IMG/VR virus record: IMGVR_UViG_3300006810_000099
Span: 1-42,530 of that record
Source: a virus
Strand: one strand, 5' to 3'
DNA: 42,530 bases
The notes beneath the pieces were generated by a model. The model ran no database searches. It was not told where the DNA came from and saw only the letters and a program-made list of their open reading frames with translations. Both the position numbers and the translations under genes were made by a program. Shown piece after piece: positions 26,301 to 32,298 of this stretch. Each line of letters begins with the position of its first letter. The stretch's first letter is position 1.

Positions 26301-26483
26301 AAGAATGCCGACATGGGCTGGTCCTGCTTTACGGATTTTCCCCTGAGTGTCCTTAAAGTACAAGCCCGGACTGCTGTACTCATAATTGATCGCCAGTTCA
26401 CCGTCTAAAAGATCAATACTTAACGGTCTTTTTTGGGTCTCCGAGCTATGGAGATTTCTATAGCTGTCTCTAAAAAGGGTCAT
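23355..26483 (-). CDS. Long modular tail-fibre protein, 1,042 residues
   Basis: The N-terminus carries a DGELAINYEYSSPGLYFKD element, which commonly starts phage fibre proteins and may attach it to the virion. Fibrous repeats follow, including DLDVQGTTTTIDSVNLEIDD at about 205-225, repeated xxLPDxSGTI modules (YTLPDVSGTI near 365; SLPDSSGTI near 670), and a segment at about 450-620 with PIPIGTAVMFTGE and WAEGDILWCDP. The C-terminus (GTAYTLTWTDTTWGASGVVWTGG) is a typical phage fibre end. Base composition shifts strongly within the gene: about 24,640-25,480 and 23,280-23,600 are richer in GC than the rest. It sits between a coiled-coil protein and a LamG protein. Confidence 0.82.
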   Translation of the reverse strand: MTLFRDSYRNLHSSETQKRPLSIDLLDGELAINYEYSSPGLYFKDTQGKIRKAGPAHVGILSPQPTNYTDLSDGEFWIDRSGSFPVLRFWQEEDQEWVGTQKSVSVEDLGGDGSLAYNDETGVISYTGPSSEEVRAHFSGGTGVSISDGEISVGQDISTTSDVIFNDLTLTGSILGPANLVIDPAVVGDSTGKVTILGDLDVQGTTTTIDSVNLEIDDKNITLGRNAIDSTQVDGGGITLSGADATILYESLSDSWNFNKQLGIVDGTESLPSYSFSSDRGYGLYLGSGKDVFISTDGQNRLGVSTLGDLTLYGSKRFIFDQSGVSGTLEVTTLTESRSYTLPDVSGTIVTTGDTGTVTSVMIADGTVVNADISANAEIAVSKLADGSARQLLQTDAAGTGVEWTDDIDVPGTLDVTGIATFDNLISIGAAQPTTSQQVGWNPDKGTLDIGLLNGVLSPLGQDIITLCRNGTASPIPIGTAVMFTGETDGNSGRLYIAPMVADGTYPGYVLFGVAAQNIAAGADGYVRSFGEVKGVDTDIDEGGVDGQWAEGDILWCDPATPGGFTKFEPQAPNLKLPVAAVVSVKNNGIIMVRWDTGRRFSDLHDVEISSELQGDEIISYNSVTKRWENKNDITVSGSISTSSNIILESQDNFTTTLQAVTPTEDRRISLPDSSGTIALVSGLSGQLIYNYLGVYKGLSESYIDSSGNLIWSALAEIDTSNSPSGPPLSLTGSWFSGGTGTTTKPQLLVEPSGTVSDSWNTNGTGIGINAPSNFTGKLLDLQLNSTSNFSVNSTGTVSVPLGSSSGPSIYFGTHTNTGIYSPGADELAISTGGIQRLSVNSDGRFFIETPSIIGSGGVIIRNGNTTSESSLFLGQLSGNLGTEIISKFGDLSGYTSLSISSSDFSVSTEGIDRLLIDSEGLITTTGSFKDPAITGTILEEVYTISDGVAFEVDPSNGSVQLITLGASRTPKATNFAAGEAVTLMIDDGTAYTLTWTDTTWGASGVVWTGGSAPTLATSGYTVVQFWKVGTQVYGAYVGDVA

Positions 26484-26486
26484 AGC

Positions 26487-27206
26487 TCAGTAAGTTCCAG
26501 CGTTGAGGGGGTAAAACGTTGTCAGATCAGGCCTGGTTATCTCTTCGTAAAAATCCAGGATGTAGGACTGCAAGTATCCTAAAGGTACTACATCAGAGCT
26601 AGAAACAGGGCTAGGTACTCCTATAATTCTTTTGCCCGAGATATCTAGAGCTACACCTCCGCTTGTTACTAACCTTCCCAGGTTAAGTCTGTTTTCAATA
26701 GTGACTACTCCAGAGTTGCTTATGTAACCGATAGACTCCCCGCTACTGTTTAACCATCTGGTCACTGTAGGATTTACACTTGAGCCTCTGACAGTAAGAG
26801 CGATGGCATCGTTATCTCCAGGGTTTACAGTGTTAACTTCGGAGGTTTCTGGAGACCTGCGGAGCAAAGTATCAGGGTCCAAGTCAACTGATCCTATCAG
26901 TGCGTCAACTTCTACTTTAGAATAAGTATCTTCCAGAGTGGCATACAGATTGGAAATATTATTCTCAATAGTAGTCTGTAGAGAGTTTAATGAGTCCTGT
27001 AAACTGTCCTGACTCACCTTGGAAGACTCCAGGGACAGGACAGAGTTATTTATATTAGAGAAAATAGAATCTAAATGGGAACGTGTATAAATTGTACTAG
27101 TATTAGCCTTTGCATTCAGTAATTGATTAACTTCAGCTTTGGTATAATAGTCTAAAACACCACCTAGATTAGGGGTACACGATTTCCCGTAAAGATTTGT
27201 CGCCAT
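26487..27206 (-). CDS. Coiled-coil fibre-like structural protein, 239 residues
   Basis: The first half is helical with repeated TKAEVNQLLNAKA and YSKVEVDALIG elements, the YTKxEVDxLL repeat typical of phage fibre N-termini, around a heptad-rich SLESSKVSQDSLQDSLNSLQ stretch (about 60-100). The second half is beta-rich (DAIALTVRGSS, SGESIGYISNSGVVTI, GVPSPVSSSDVVPLGYLQ), as in trimeric fibre shafts. It probably forms a trimeric shaft or connector next to the long fibre. ATG 27206 overlaps the upstream stop (TGATG) and lies 26 bases after a motif core set inside the upstream gene. Three bases separate it from the long fibre gene. Confidence 0.75.
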   Translation of the reverse strand: MATNLYGKSCTPNLGGVLDYYTKAEVNQLLNAKANTSTIYTRSHLDSIFSNINNSVLSLESSKVSQDSLQDSLNSLQTTIENNISNLYATLEDTYSKVEVDALIGSVDLDPDTLLRRSPETSEVNTVNPGDNDAIALTVRGSSVNPTVTRWLNSSGESIGYISNSGVVTIENRLNLGRLVTSGGVALDISGKRIIGVPSPVSSSDVVPLGYLQSYILDFYEEITRPDLTTFYPLNAGTY

Positions 27207-28093
27207 CAGCGTCTAGGCCCAACTCCTACAGTGCTTTCAACTGGGAGACATACTAAGTCTTCGTCTCTGCCTGTTAAGGAGACGAGCTTGGTGTTGGGGC
27301 GTGTACAGGTTACTTTTTTCTCGCAAATGTTAGGTTTTCCGTTGGGAACACAGTAGAGTTTTTCCCAATACTCCTTGGGAGGAGGACCTGAACGTATGAG
27401 GTCCGGATCATTGGGCATAGGCTTAATAGCAACATACGCGCAAGTATAATCTCCACACCTGCTGTCGTAGAGTGCCACATTTCCTGTTTCGTAAAAAGAC
27501 TCTCTTTCGAATCTAGCTTGACCCCATTCGTCCGAATTAGGGTCTACAAGGTCTTTCCCCCAAGACTCATTGAATTCACCCCAGGTAGTTCCAAATCCCC
27601 GAGGGTTGTAGTAAGAATACAGCTCAGACAGGCTTGAGACATTAGGCAAACCTACGGGGACAGAGGAACTGGCGTGGCATATCTCTTTCCACAAGTCTCT
27701 ATTAAATGGTCCAGCGGGGGCCGGGATGTCCTCTAAAGCTTCGTACACAGCTACCCTATACCCGTCACTCTCAATCCGAACTATTGTTTCACCAGAGACA
27801 TAGGATACTTGGCCAACGTATCTAGCTGATCCCCAACTCTCTACACTGAACTCACTTTCAAATCCCCAAGGTGCTGCAATATCCCCCCACTTAGTAGCTA
27901 TGCCTTTTGCCGTATTGTAGGTAGGGTAAGTCTGTAGAAGGGATAAAGTATCCCTGTCACACGTATTAATAGTCAGAGATTGACACGACTCGTCAATGAT
28001 GTCATTTACTTCGATATCTTTAGCTGCGAGCGCATTTAGCTGAGATGCTGTTAAGCAACTTACAGGGATATTGCCAAATGTTCTCGCAGCCAC
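27206..28093 (-). CDS. Virion protein with two repeated ~80-residue modules
   Basis: The 295-residue protein contains an internal duplication. Module 1 (about 67-140) runs from GIATKWGDIAAPWG through SARYVGQVSYVSGETIVRI to NRDLWKEIC. Module 2 (about 168-250) runs from GFGTTWGEFNESWG through ARFERESFYETGNVALY to PKEYWEKLYC. Each pairs a WGxxxxxWG start, a central tyrosine- and valine-rich strand set with a proline turn, and a W+xxC end. The second half resembles small carbohydrate-binding modules of chitin-binding type (YxxG-V ... W), by eye only. The C-terminus has several Cys. It follows the tail-tube gene by eight bases, so a tail or baseplate part is likely. Confidence 0.6.
   Translation of the reverse strand: MAARTFGNIPVSCLTASQLNALAAKDIEVNDIIDESCQSLTINTCDRDTLSLLQTYPTYNTAKGIATKWGDIAAPWGFESEFSVESWGSARYVGQVSYVSGETIVRIESDGYRVAVYEALEDIPAPAGPFNRDLWKEICHASSSVPVGLPNVSSLSELYSYYNPRGFGTTWGEFNESWGKDLVDPNSDEWGQARFERESFYETGNVALYDSRCGDYTCAYVAIKPMPNDPDLIRSGPPPKEYWEKLYCVPNGKPNICEKKVTCTRPNTKLVSLTGRDEDLVCLPVESTVGVGPRR
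27226..27241 (-). promoter_or_regulatory. GTTGAAAGC-N4-TAG motif inside upstream gene end
   Basis: GTTGAAAGC ACTG TAG lies within the last codons of the 27206-28093 gene, read there as V-E-S-T-V. It is placed 26 bases before ATG 27206 of the coiled-coil gene and starts the fibre unit. Confidence 0.7.
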
Positions 28094-28101
28094 GTCACTT
28101 A

Positions 28102-28530
28102 TCAGTTGTAAGTAAAGGTATCACCAACCATGGTGATTTCAATGGTGCTGGGGTTACCGCTTGTACGATCGACAACACCAAAGTTAAGGCTGGTCATTTG
28201 AGCATCGGGGACCACGATACGACGAGTTCCGAGCTGTTCGGGATCTTCGCTACAGGTAACCGGGGTAACGATTACGGTGAAGAATTCACAACCGTGGCTC
28301 TTCCAGAAATCGACGATGTCAAAGTGCTTTTCCGGGTCGAAAGCAGTAGACAGGGTCATTTCAGCCAAAGTCTTAGGGCCTTTGAGGTTGTAGACCCTTT
28401 GAGTGGAGCCATCAGCGTACTGCGAAGTAGTAGCGGTGTCTCTAATTCCGGAGAAAGACAGAAAATAGTGTGACCAGGGGGTAGCCTGGACGAGAAACTG
28501 GGACTGGGTAGACGGGCGTACCTTGATCAT
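28102..28530 (-). CDS. Myoviral tail-tube-like protein
   Basis: This 142-residue protein starts MIKVRPSTQSQFLVQATPWSHYFLSFSG and has a central SQYADGSTQRVYNLKGPKTL block, with AFDPEKHFDIVDFW after it. The size and layout match small tail-tube (gp19-like) proteins of myoviruses, and I recall the SQYADGS-R-YNL-GP pattern from cyanophage tail-tube or structural proteins. It would polymerise into the inner tube for DNA passage. It has its own motif at 28574, with the ATG 44 bases after the core and an AAGGAG site at the start of that leader. It directly follows the portal gene. A baseplate hub tube protein is an alternative. Confidence 0.6.
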   Translation of the reverse strand: MIKVRPSTQSQFLVQATPWSHYFLSFSGIRDTATTSQYADGSTQRVYNLKGPKTLAEMTLSTAFDPEKHFDIVDFWKSHGCEFFTVIVTPVTCSEDPEQLGTRRIVVPDAQMTSLNFGVVDRTSGNPSTIEITMVGDTFTYN

Positions 28531-28566
28531 GATTAAAAGTTAGAATATGGAGGTTTTCGTCTCCTT

Positions 28567-28582
28567 CTATACAGCTTTCAAC
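28567..28582 (-). promoter_or_regulatory. GTTGAAAGC-N4-TAG promoter-like motif
   Basis: GTTGAAAGC TGTA TAG begins four bases after the portal stop. The leader to ATG 28530 is the longest among clean copies (44 bases), perhaps reflecting control of a highly expressed gene. Confidence 0.75.
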
Positions 28583-28585
28583 ACC

Positions 28586-30511
28586 TTACATGTAGTAGGG
28601 AGCGAATAGGCTCCAGTAACCTGTGCTTTCTGGGTCCAAAACAACACATTCAGAGTGTACGTGACGGCGATTAAGACGATAAGACAGGGAGTAGACATTG
28701 ATTAGTTGACCGACCATCTCTGGGGGCAAATCTTCTTCTCTAAGAACCGTGTTCTCGTATTCAATGAGTTCTCGACGGAGTCGATCGTGTTCGGGGGGAA
28801 TAACTCCTGGTATAGATCTTATCTCATCGAGAAGGCGTTTGGCCGTAAAGATTATGTCTCCGACACTGGTGTTTTCATCAACGATAACTCGTGATGTCTC
28901 TGCATCGTTCGAGCTGATTCCTGTGGCCAAGCGTTCCCAGCCAACCTCATCCAGACCACCTTGTGCGAAACGTTCAGCAATACGTTTAGCGACTTTATCC
29001 CTCGTGGTCTGATCTTTAAGGTCTCCTTCTTCGTCGAATTCTGTAAAATCGAGGTTTTCCGTGGAAACTGACGCATGACCGGATAGCATTTGGCCAATAG
29101 CTTTTTCTCCGACGACAGGAGTCTCGCTCTCCCCAGAATCGACCGACTGAGTTTCCCCCATCCCCGGCATACCGCCCATCTGGGACATATCCACTTTTTC
29201 CAGAGATGGAATCTCTAGCTTATCCCTAACCCAGTCCAAATCGGTGACGTTATAACCAATGGCCTGGAGTTGAGTAAGCATCTGTACAACTTTTACCGGA
29301 TCTTCTCTTTGCTCCAGGTCTTCAAAATTACGACGCAGTCTGGGAACAGAAACTCCAGGATAATTTAGCTCGACAATCCAGCGCACTAGGGTCGCATTAA
29401 GTGTCTCGTCTAACTGCTCGCTGAAGGCCTTGGCCTTCCTCATCCGAACCGAGTCGGCTACGGCGTCCCTCGCATACGAACCTGTCGATCCCGTGTCCTG
29501 CCCCACAGTGCTTTCCCCGTTAATCAGAAAGCTGATCTGTTGGTCGATATAGCTGATCAGGTTCTCGTAGAGTTCCGGTCTACCAGCGTTTCCTTCCAGC
29601 CATTTAACGTCCATTTCATCCGGGATGACAATAGCCGTCTCCTGCCCTAGTCTCTGAAGGGCTGTGAACAATGATTTGACTTCTTCCTCCGGAGTGCCTA
29701 GGCTAAACGTACCGATAGCTGTAGGAGTTGTATGCTTATCGGCATATTGGAGCCAGAAACTCATCAGAGTGCGGCGGAATTCGACAAGGCTGTAAAGCTG
29801 TCTTCCGAGTCCCGTACCGTACGGGTCCATGGTATTGCTGTAGCCCCAGTAACGGTGGACAACCATCGATCTGAGGGGGATAGGCATTCCCTCGACCGGA
29901 GACTGGATCGTAATAATCCTCGGACTGATCGAACCGTCCTCGTTGAGGATAAACTGAAAACGTCTAGGGTCTCTTATTTTGATTTCAGATGGGACAACGT
30001 AACTTCCCTGTCTCATCCAGCAGATTTCACCGATACTGATGCCAAGAATCAAGGATTCACACATGCCACGGACAAAGGCATCGAATCCGGAATTAGAGGT
30101 GACCAGCATCTCTCGGCCTCTGCTCTGCCTCGTATTGGATCCCATGTGATAAAGTGTCTGTCTGACAAACTCCGCTACTTCTTCGTCTTTGTCAGAATCC
30201 GAGGCTGGGAATACTTCCCACTTTCTCTGTATAATCTCTCCAACCAGTTTCTCCCACGCACTAATGACCGCACTGTCATTGAACAGTCTGGTATAATGCT
30301 CGATGGCCCTCGGACCACCGCCAGCCTCTTCGATTAGGATGTCGTCCCTGCGGGGCAAAATAGCACCCGTTAGAACAGTAGGAAGTCCACCCCAAGTATA
30401 CGGATCTGATTTGTACCCTGCCAGGTTACCCTGGCTCAGACCTAGGCTGTAAAGACGATCGTTATATCCAGTTTTTACGATACGTTTTTTGTCGGTAGTA
30501 TCATCAGCCAT
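28586..30511 (-). CDS. Portal protein, DUF935 / Mu gp29-like
   Basis: The 641-residue protein shows the portal core of the DUF935 type: ISAWEKLVGEIIQRKWEVFPA near 85, IGEICWM near 160, the strong signature MDPYGTGLGRQLYSLVEFRR near 235, FWLQYADKHTTPTAIGTF near 260, and ISYIDQQISFLINGESTV near 325. It forms the dodecameric ring at the capsid vertex through which DNA is packaged and ejected. The C-terminal 150 residues are polar (GGMPGMGETQSVDSGE). The start is ATG 30511, 26 bases after the motif core; GTG 30526 with GGAG four bases upstream is also possible. It has its own promoter copy and is followed by the tail-tube gene. No terminase or capsid gene is next to it. Confidence 0.88.
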   Translation of the reverse strand: MADDTTDKKRIVKTGYNDRLYSLGLSQGNLAGYKSDPYTWGGLPTVLTGAILPRRDDILIEEAGGGPRAIEHYTRLFNDSAVISAWEKLVGEIIQRKWEVFPASDSDKDEEVAEFVRQTLYHMGSNTRQSRGREMLVTSNSGFDAFVRGMCESLILGISIGEICWMRQGSYVVPSEIKIRDPRRFQFILNEDGSISPRIITIQSPVEGMPIPLRSMVVHRYWGYSNTMDPYGTGLGRQLYSLVEFRRTLMSFWLQYADKHTTPTAIGTFSLGTPEEEVKSLFTALQRLGQETAIVIPDEMDVKWLEGNAGRPELYENLISYIDQQISFLINGESTVGQDTGSTGSYARDAVADSVRMRKAKAFSEQLDETLNATLVRWIVELNYPGVSVPRLRRNFEDLEQREDPVKVVQMLTQLQAIGYNVTDLDWVRDKLEIPSLEKVDMSQMGGMPGMGETQSVDSGESETPVVGEKAIGQMLSGHASVSTENLDFTEFDEEGDLKDQTTRDKVAKRIAERFAQGGLDEVGWERLATGISSNDAETSRVIVDENTSVGDIIFTAKRLLDEIRSIPGVIPPEHDRLRRELIEYENTVLREEDLPPEMVGQLINVYSLSYRLNRRHVHSECVVLDPESTGYWSLFAPYYM

Positions 30512-30530
30512 GTGGCTATTGGTCACTCTT

Positions 30531-30546
30531 CTCCCTAGCTTTCAAC
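30531..30546 (-). promoter_or_regulatory. GTTGAAAGC promoter-like motif (GAG variant)
   Basis: The core is perfect and the second block is GAG instead of TAG. It lies just past the stop of the 72-residue gene and drives the portal gene. Confidence 0.65.
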
Positions 30547-30556
30547 GGAAAATGAC

Positions 30557-30775
30557 CTATTCCTCCTCCTGCTTACTCTTATAGACAATATCTAGATCTA
30601 GGATTGTCTGATACAGCTCTTCGGCGGTTAACTCCCCCTTCTCATACATTTCAATCGTCTCTTCAGCCCCATCTACGTATACACCGTATTTCGTGTCTGT
30701 CAGGATATTGATTCCCTCCACGCCCTTTGGGCGATTGACATTCTTTTCTCCATTTTCTTTAGATCTTCTTGCCAT
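30557..30775 (-). CDS. Small acidic protein, 72 residues, unknown
   Basis: It has a basic start (MARRSKENGEKNVNRPKGVEG) followed by an acidic helical body (ETIEMYEKGELTAEELYQTILDLD) and an EEE end. Its first 76 bases overlap the end of the upstream 288-residue gene in another frame. It is the last gene before the portal promoter. I recognise no family; it may be a small assembly or regulatory protein. Confidence 0.55.
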   Translation of the reverse strand: MARRSKENGEKNVNRPKGVEGINILTDTKYGVYVDGAEETIEMYEKGELTAEELYQTILDLDIVYKSKQEEE

Positions 30776-31566
30776 CGTTTTAGGTAGTTAGGTAGGTGTT
30801 GGGGGTAGCGCTGCTCCCATCCCTTGATATGCTCAAGTTCAGGGGGAGGTGTTTCTCTAAATTCTCTGCGAAGAAGGTGTATAGCAGATTTGACAAACTC
30901 CTCATTATTCTGAGTATAGCATCTATCAAATGTCTCTGGTGATATGTGGGGGTGAGATTTACTGAACTCTTGGAACAGAGGTGAGCTAGAAAAACTGACT
31001 ACTTTGACCTCACTGTATTCTTCTTCTAGTTTTTCAACTTGTTCGGAGACAATTCTAGAGTCCCAGTATCCGAGAAACTTTGAGACTACTTGAATGGCCT
31101 GATAGACTCTACGTACTCCGTAGGAGTCTACGGCTTTATCAAAATCTTTTCTCAAAGACAGTGCAAACTTGGAGTCTTTCGCACTGGGCCAACGTCCCAT
31201 TCTTTCTCCGCACCAGGATATTCCTATCAGGAGGGAGAGGAGCTGTTCGGGGATCTTGTCGGGATTGTTAATTTCCTTCACCTTTTGCGCAGCCCCCTGC
31301 AGAACCTTGGATCGGGAAATAGACCCTATGTGTGACTCCTCGCAAACTCCTCCTGATGTCTCCTGGTTAAACTCAGAGTCGTAATTATTGGGCTCCGACT
31401 TTGTCTCCGGTTTCGTTTTTCCCAGAGCTAGCATCTCTTTTTCGTGCTTGTGTGTCTCCTTTAACACCCACTTTTCGTGCTCCAGAACTTCTCTGACTAC
31501 CTCTATTGGTAGATTTAGCTGACCCAGAGCTAGTAGCTGGTTTAATAGATTCTGGTCCATCACCAT
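30700..31566 (-). CDS. Unknown 288-residue helical protein
   Basis: The N-terminal helix is rich in Leu and charged residues (LLNQLLALGQLNLPIEVVREVLEHEKW, about 5-31). A low-complexity Lys/Glu/Asn-rich segment follows, then a helical domain at about 100-285 (LLSLLIGISWCGERMGRW, RRVYQAIQVVSKFLGYWDSR, IHLLRREFRETPPPELEHIKGWEQRYP). No family is recognised; replication-accessory and packaging roles are both conceivable from gene position and are only guesses. It starts ATG 31566, inside the previous gene, giving a 182-base overlap. A later ATG at 31434 would lose the N-terminal helix. No phage motif precedes it, suggesting transcription with the 31978 gene. Confidence 0.6.
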   Translation of the reverse strand: MVMDQNLLNQLLALGQLNLPIEVVREVLEHEKWVLKETHKHEKEMLALGKTKPETKSEPNNYDSEFNQETSGGVCEESHIGSISRSKVLQGAAQKVKEINNPDKIPEQLLSLLIGISWCGERMGRWPSAKDSKFALSLRKDFDKAVDSYGVRRVYQAIQVVSKFLGYWDSRIVSEQVEKLEEEYSEVKVVSFSSSPLFQEFSKSHPHISPETFDRCYTQNNEEFVKSAIHLLRREFRETPPPELEHIKGWEQRYPQHLPNYLKRWQEDLKKMEKRMSIAQRAWRESIS

Positions 31567-31978
31567 ACTTTAGCACATCTTGCTCGGCTATTGCAACCAA
31601 GTCCCGATGAGACCAGGAATGGAGCAGTCGTGTCAGAGACGAACTAGGGATTCGTCCCTGATCAGACCCTCTGAAGAATAGGGCGTTCAGCTCGCGTTGC
31701 GTCGAAGCACCGGGTTCGTCGTATAGAATAATACGAGTCTCACCGGGGTCAGTCTGAGACATCGCCATGTGGAGGTGTGCGTAGGTGATGTGATCAGTGC
31801 CACAGAAGACTAGGTGGTGGTAGTCCGTATAGGGTAAAATCTTGTCCGCAGACAGTGAGATCTTATCCACTTCTACTTTTTCAATTTCTTCTAAAATCCC
31901 GACAAGGTGTGTGATCATTTTCCCCAGGTCTTTTTGGGAGTCTGACTGAGGTGTAGACAGTATGGCAATACGAAGCAT
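31385..31978 (-). CDS. Unknown alpha/beta protein with polar overprinted tail
   Basis: The 197-residue protein starts MLRIAILSTPQSDSQKDLGK at ATG 31978. Alternating strands and helices (LRIAILST, HHLVFCGTDHITYAHLHMAM, TRIILYDEPGAST) suggest a Rossmann-like nucleotide or sugar-nucleotide fold, but no catalytic motif is certain. From about residue 140 the sequence becomes a polar Ser/Gly/Lys/Arg tail, exactly where its DNA also encodes the start of the next gene in another frame, so the tail is probably shaped by that overlap. The gene is divergent from the 32020 gene and may use a host-like promoter at about 32005-32013. Confidence 0.6.
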   Translation of the reverse strand: MLRIAILSTPQSDSQKDLGKMITHLVGILEEIEKVEVDKISLSADKILPYTDYHHLVFCGTDHITYAHLHMAMSQTDPGETRIILYDEPGASTQRELNALFFRGSDQGRIPSSSLTRLLHSWSHRDLVAIAEQDVLKYGDGPESIKPATSSGSAKSTNRGSQRSSGARKVGVKGDTQARKRDASSGKNETGDKVGAQ

Positions 31979-31981
31979 GAC

Positions 31982-31997
31982 GTTGAAAGCAAGGTAG
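31982..31997 (+). promoter_or_regulatory. GTTGAAAGC-N4-TAG promoter-like motif
   Basis: GTTGAAAGC AAGG TAG begins four bases from the ATG of the divergent 31978 gene. It precedes the GTG start at 32020 by 29 bases and starts the plus-strand unit. Confidence 0.72.
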
Positions 31998-32004
31998 CGT
32001 GTAA

Positions 32005-32013
32005 AGTGTAGCA
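32005..32013 (-). promoter_or_regulatory. Possible host-like extended -10 promoter
   Basis: On the minus strand TGC TACACT fits an extended -10, with TTGCCT 16 bases upstream as a weak -35. It would start transcripts for the 31978-30557 genes near 31998, overlapping the plus-strand phage motif. Confidence 0.35.
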
Positions 32014-32019
32014 CAATTT

Positions 32020-32298
32020 GTGAGTAAGGCAACCGAGCTAATACGGGACCGTGTCCGGATTGTTATTACCCGGGCCTTAGACTCATATGGGAATTTCCCC
32101 ATAGAAACTGAAAAAAAGAGATTCTACCGGATTGCGGTTGACTTGATACTGGAGGTCATTGAAAGGATAGAGAATGGCGACACTGTAACTCTTTCACCTA
32201 TAAAAACCCTAATTGCGGCCGGTGTATTTTCTTTAGGGTTCGACAATAAAAAAGCTGAAGGTGTTTTCAAAGCGATATTTCAATCTATTTACTCATAG
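32020..32298 (+). CDS. N-terminal part of a TAG-interrupted large frame
   Basis: A GTG start at 32020 gives 92 codons (MSKATELIRDRVRIVITRALD), largely helical, ending IFQSIYS at a TAG (32296-32298). The same reading frame then stays open for a further 960 codons. The 29-base distance from the motif core at 31982 and the lack of any other start support this N-terminus. It is either a separate small protein or, more likely, the first part of a 1,053-codon protein made by reading through the TAG. No family is recognised. Confidence 0.65.
   Translation: MSKATELIRDRVRIVITRALDSYGNFPIETEKKRFYRIAVDLILEVIERIENGDTVTLSPIKTLIAAGVFSLGFDNKKAEGVFKAIFQSIYS

Noticed and set aside
30289-30297. TGGTATAAT on the plus strand inside the portal gene
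   Set aside because: A good extended -10 match, but it is antisense inside a conserved gene and no plus-strand gene follows; most likely chance.
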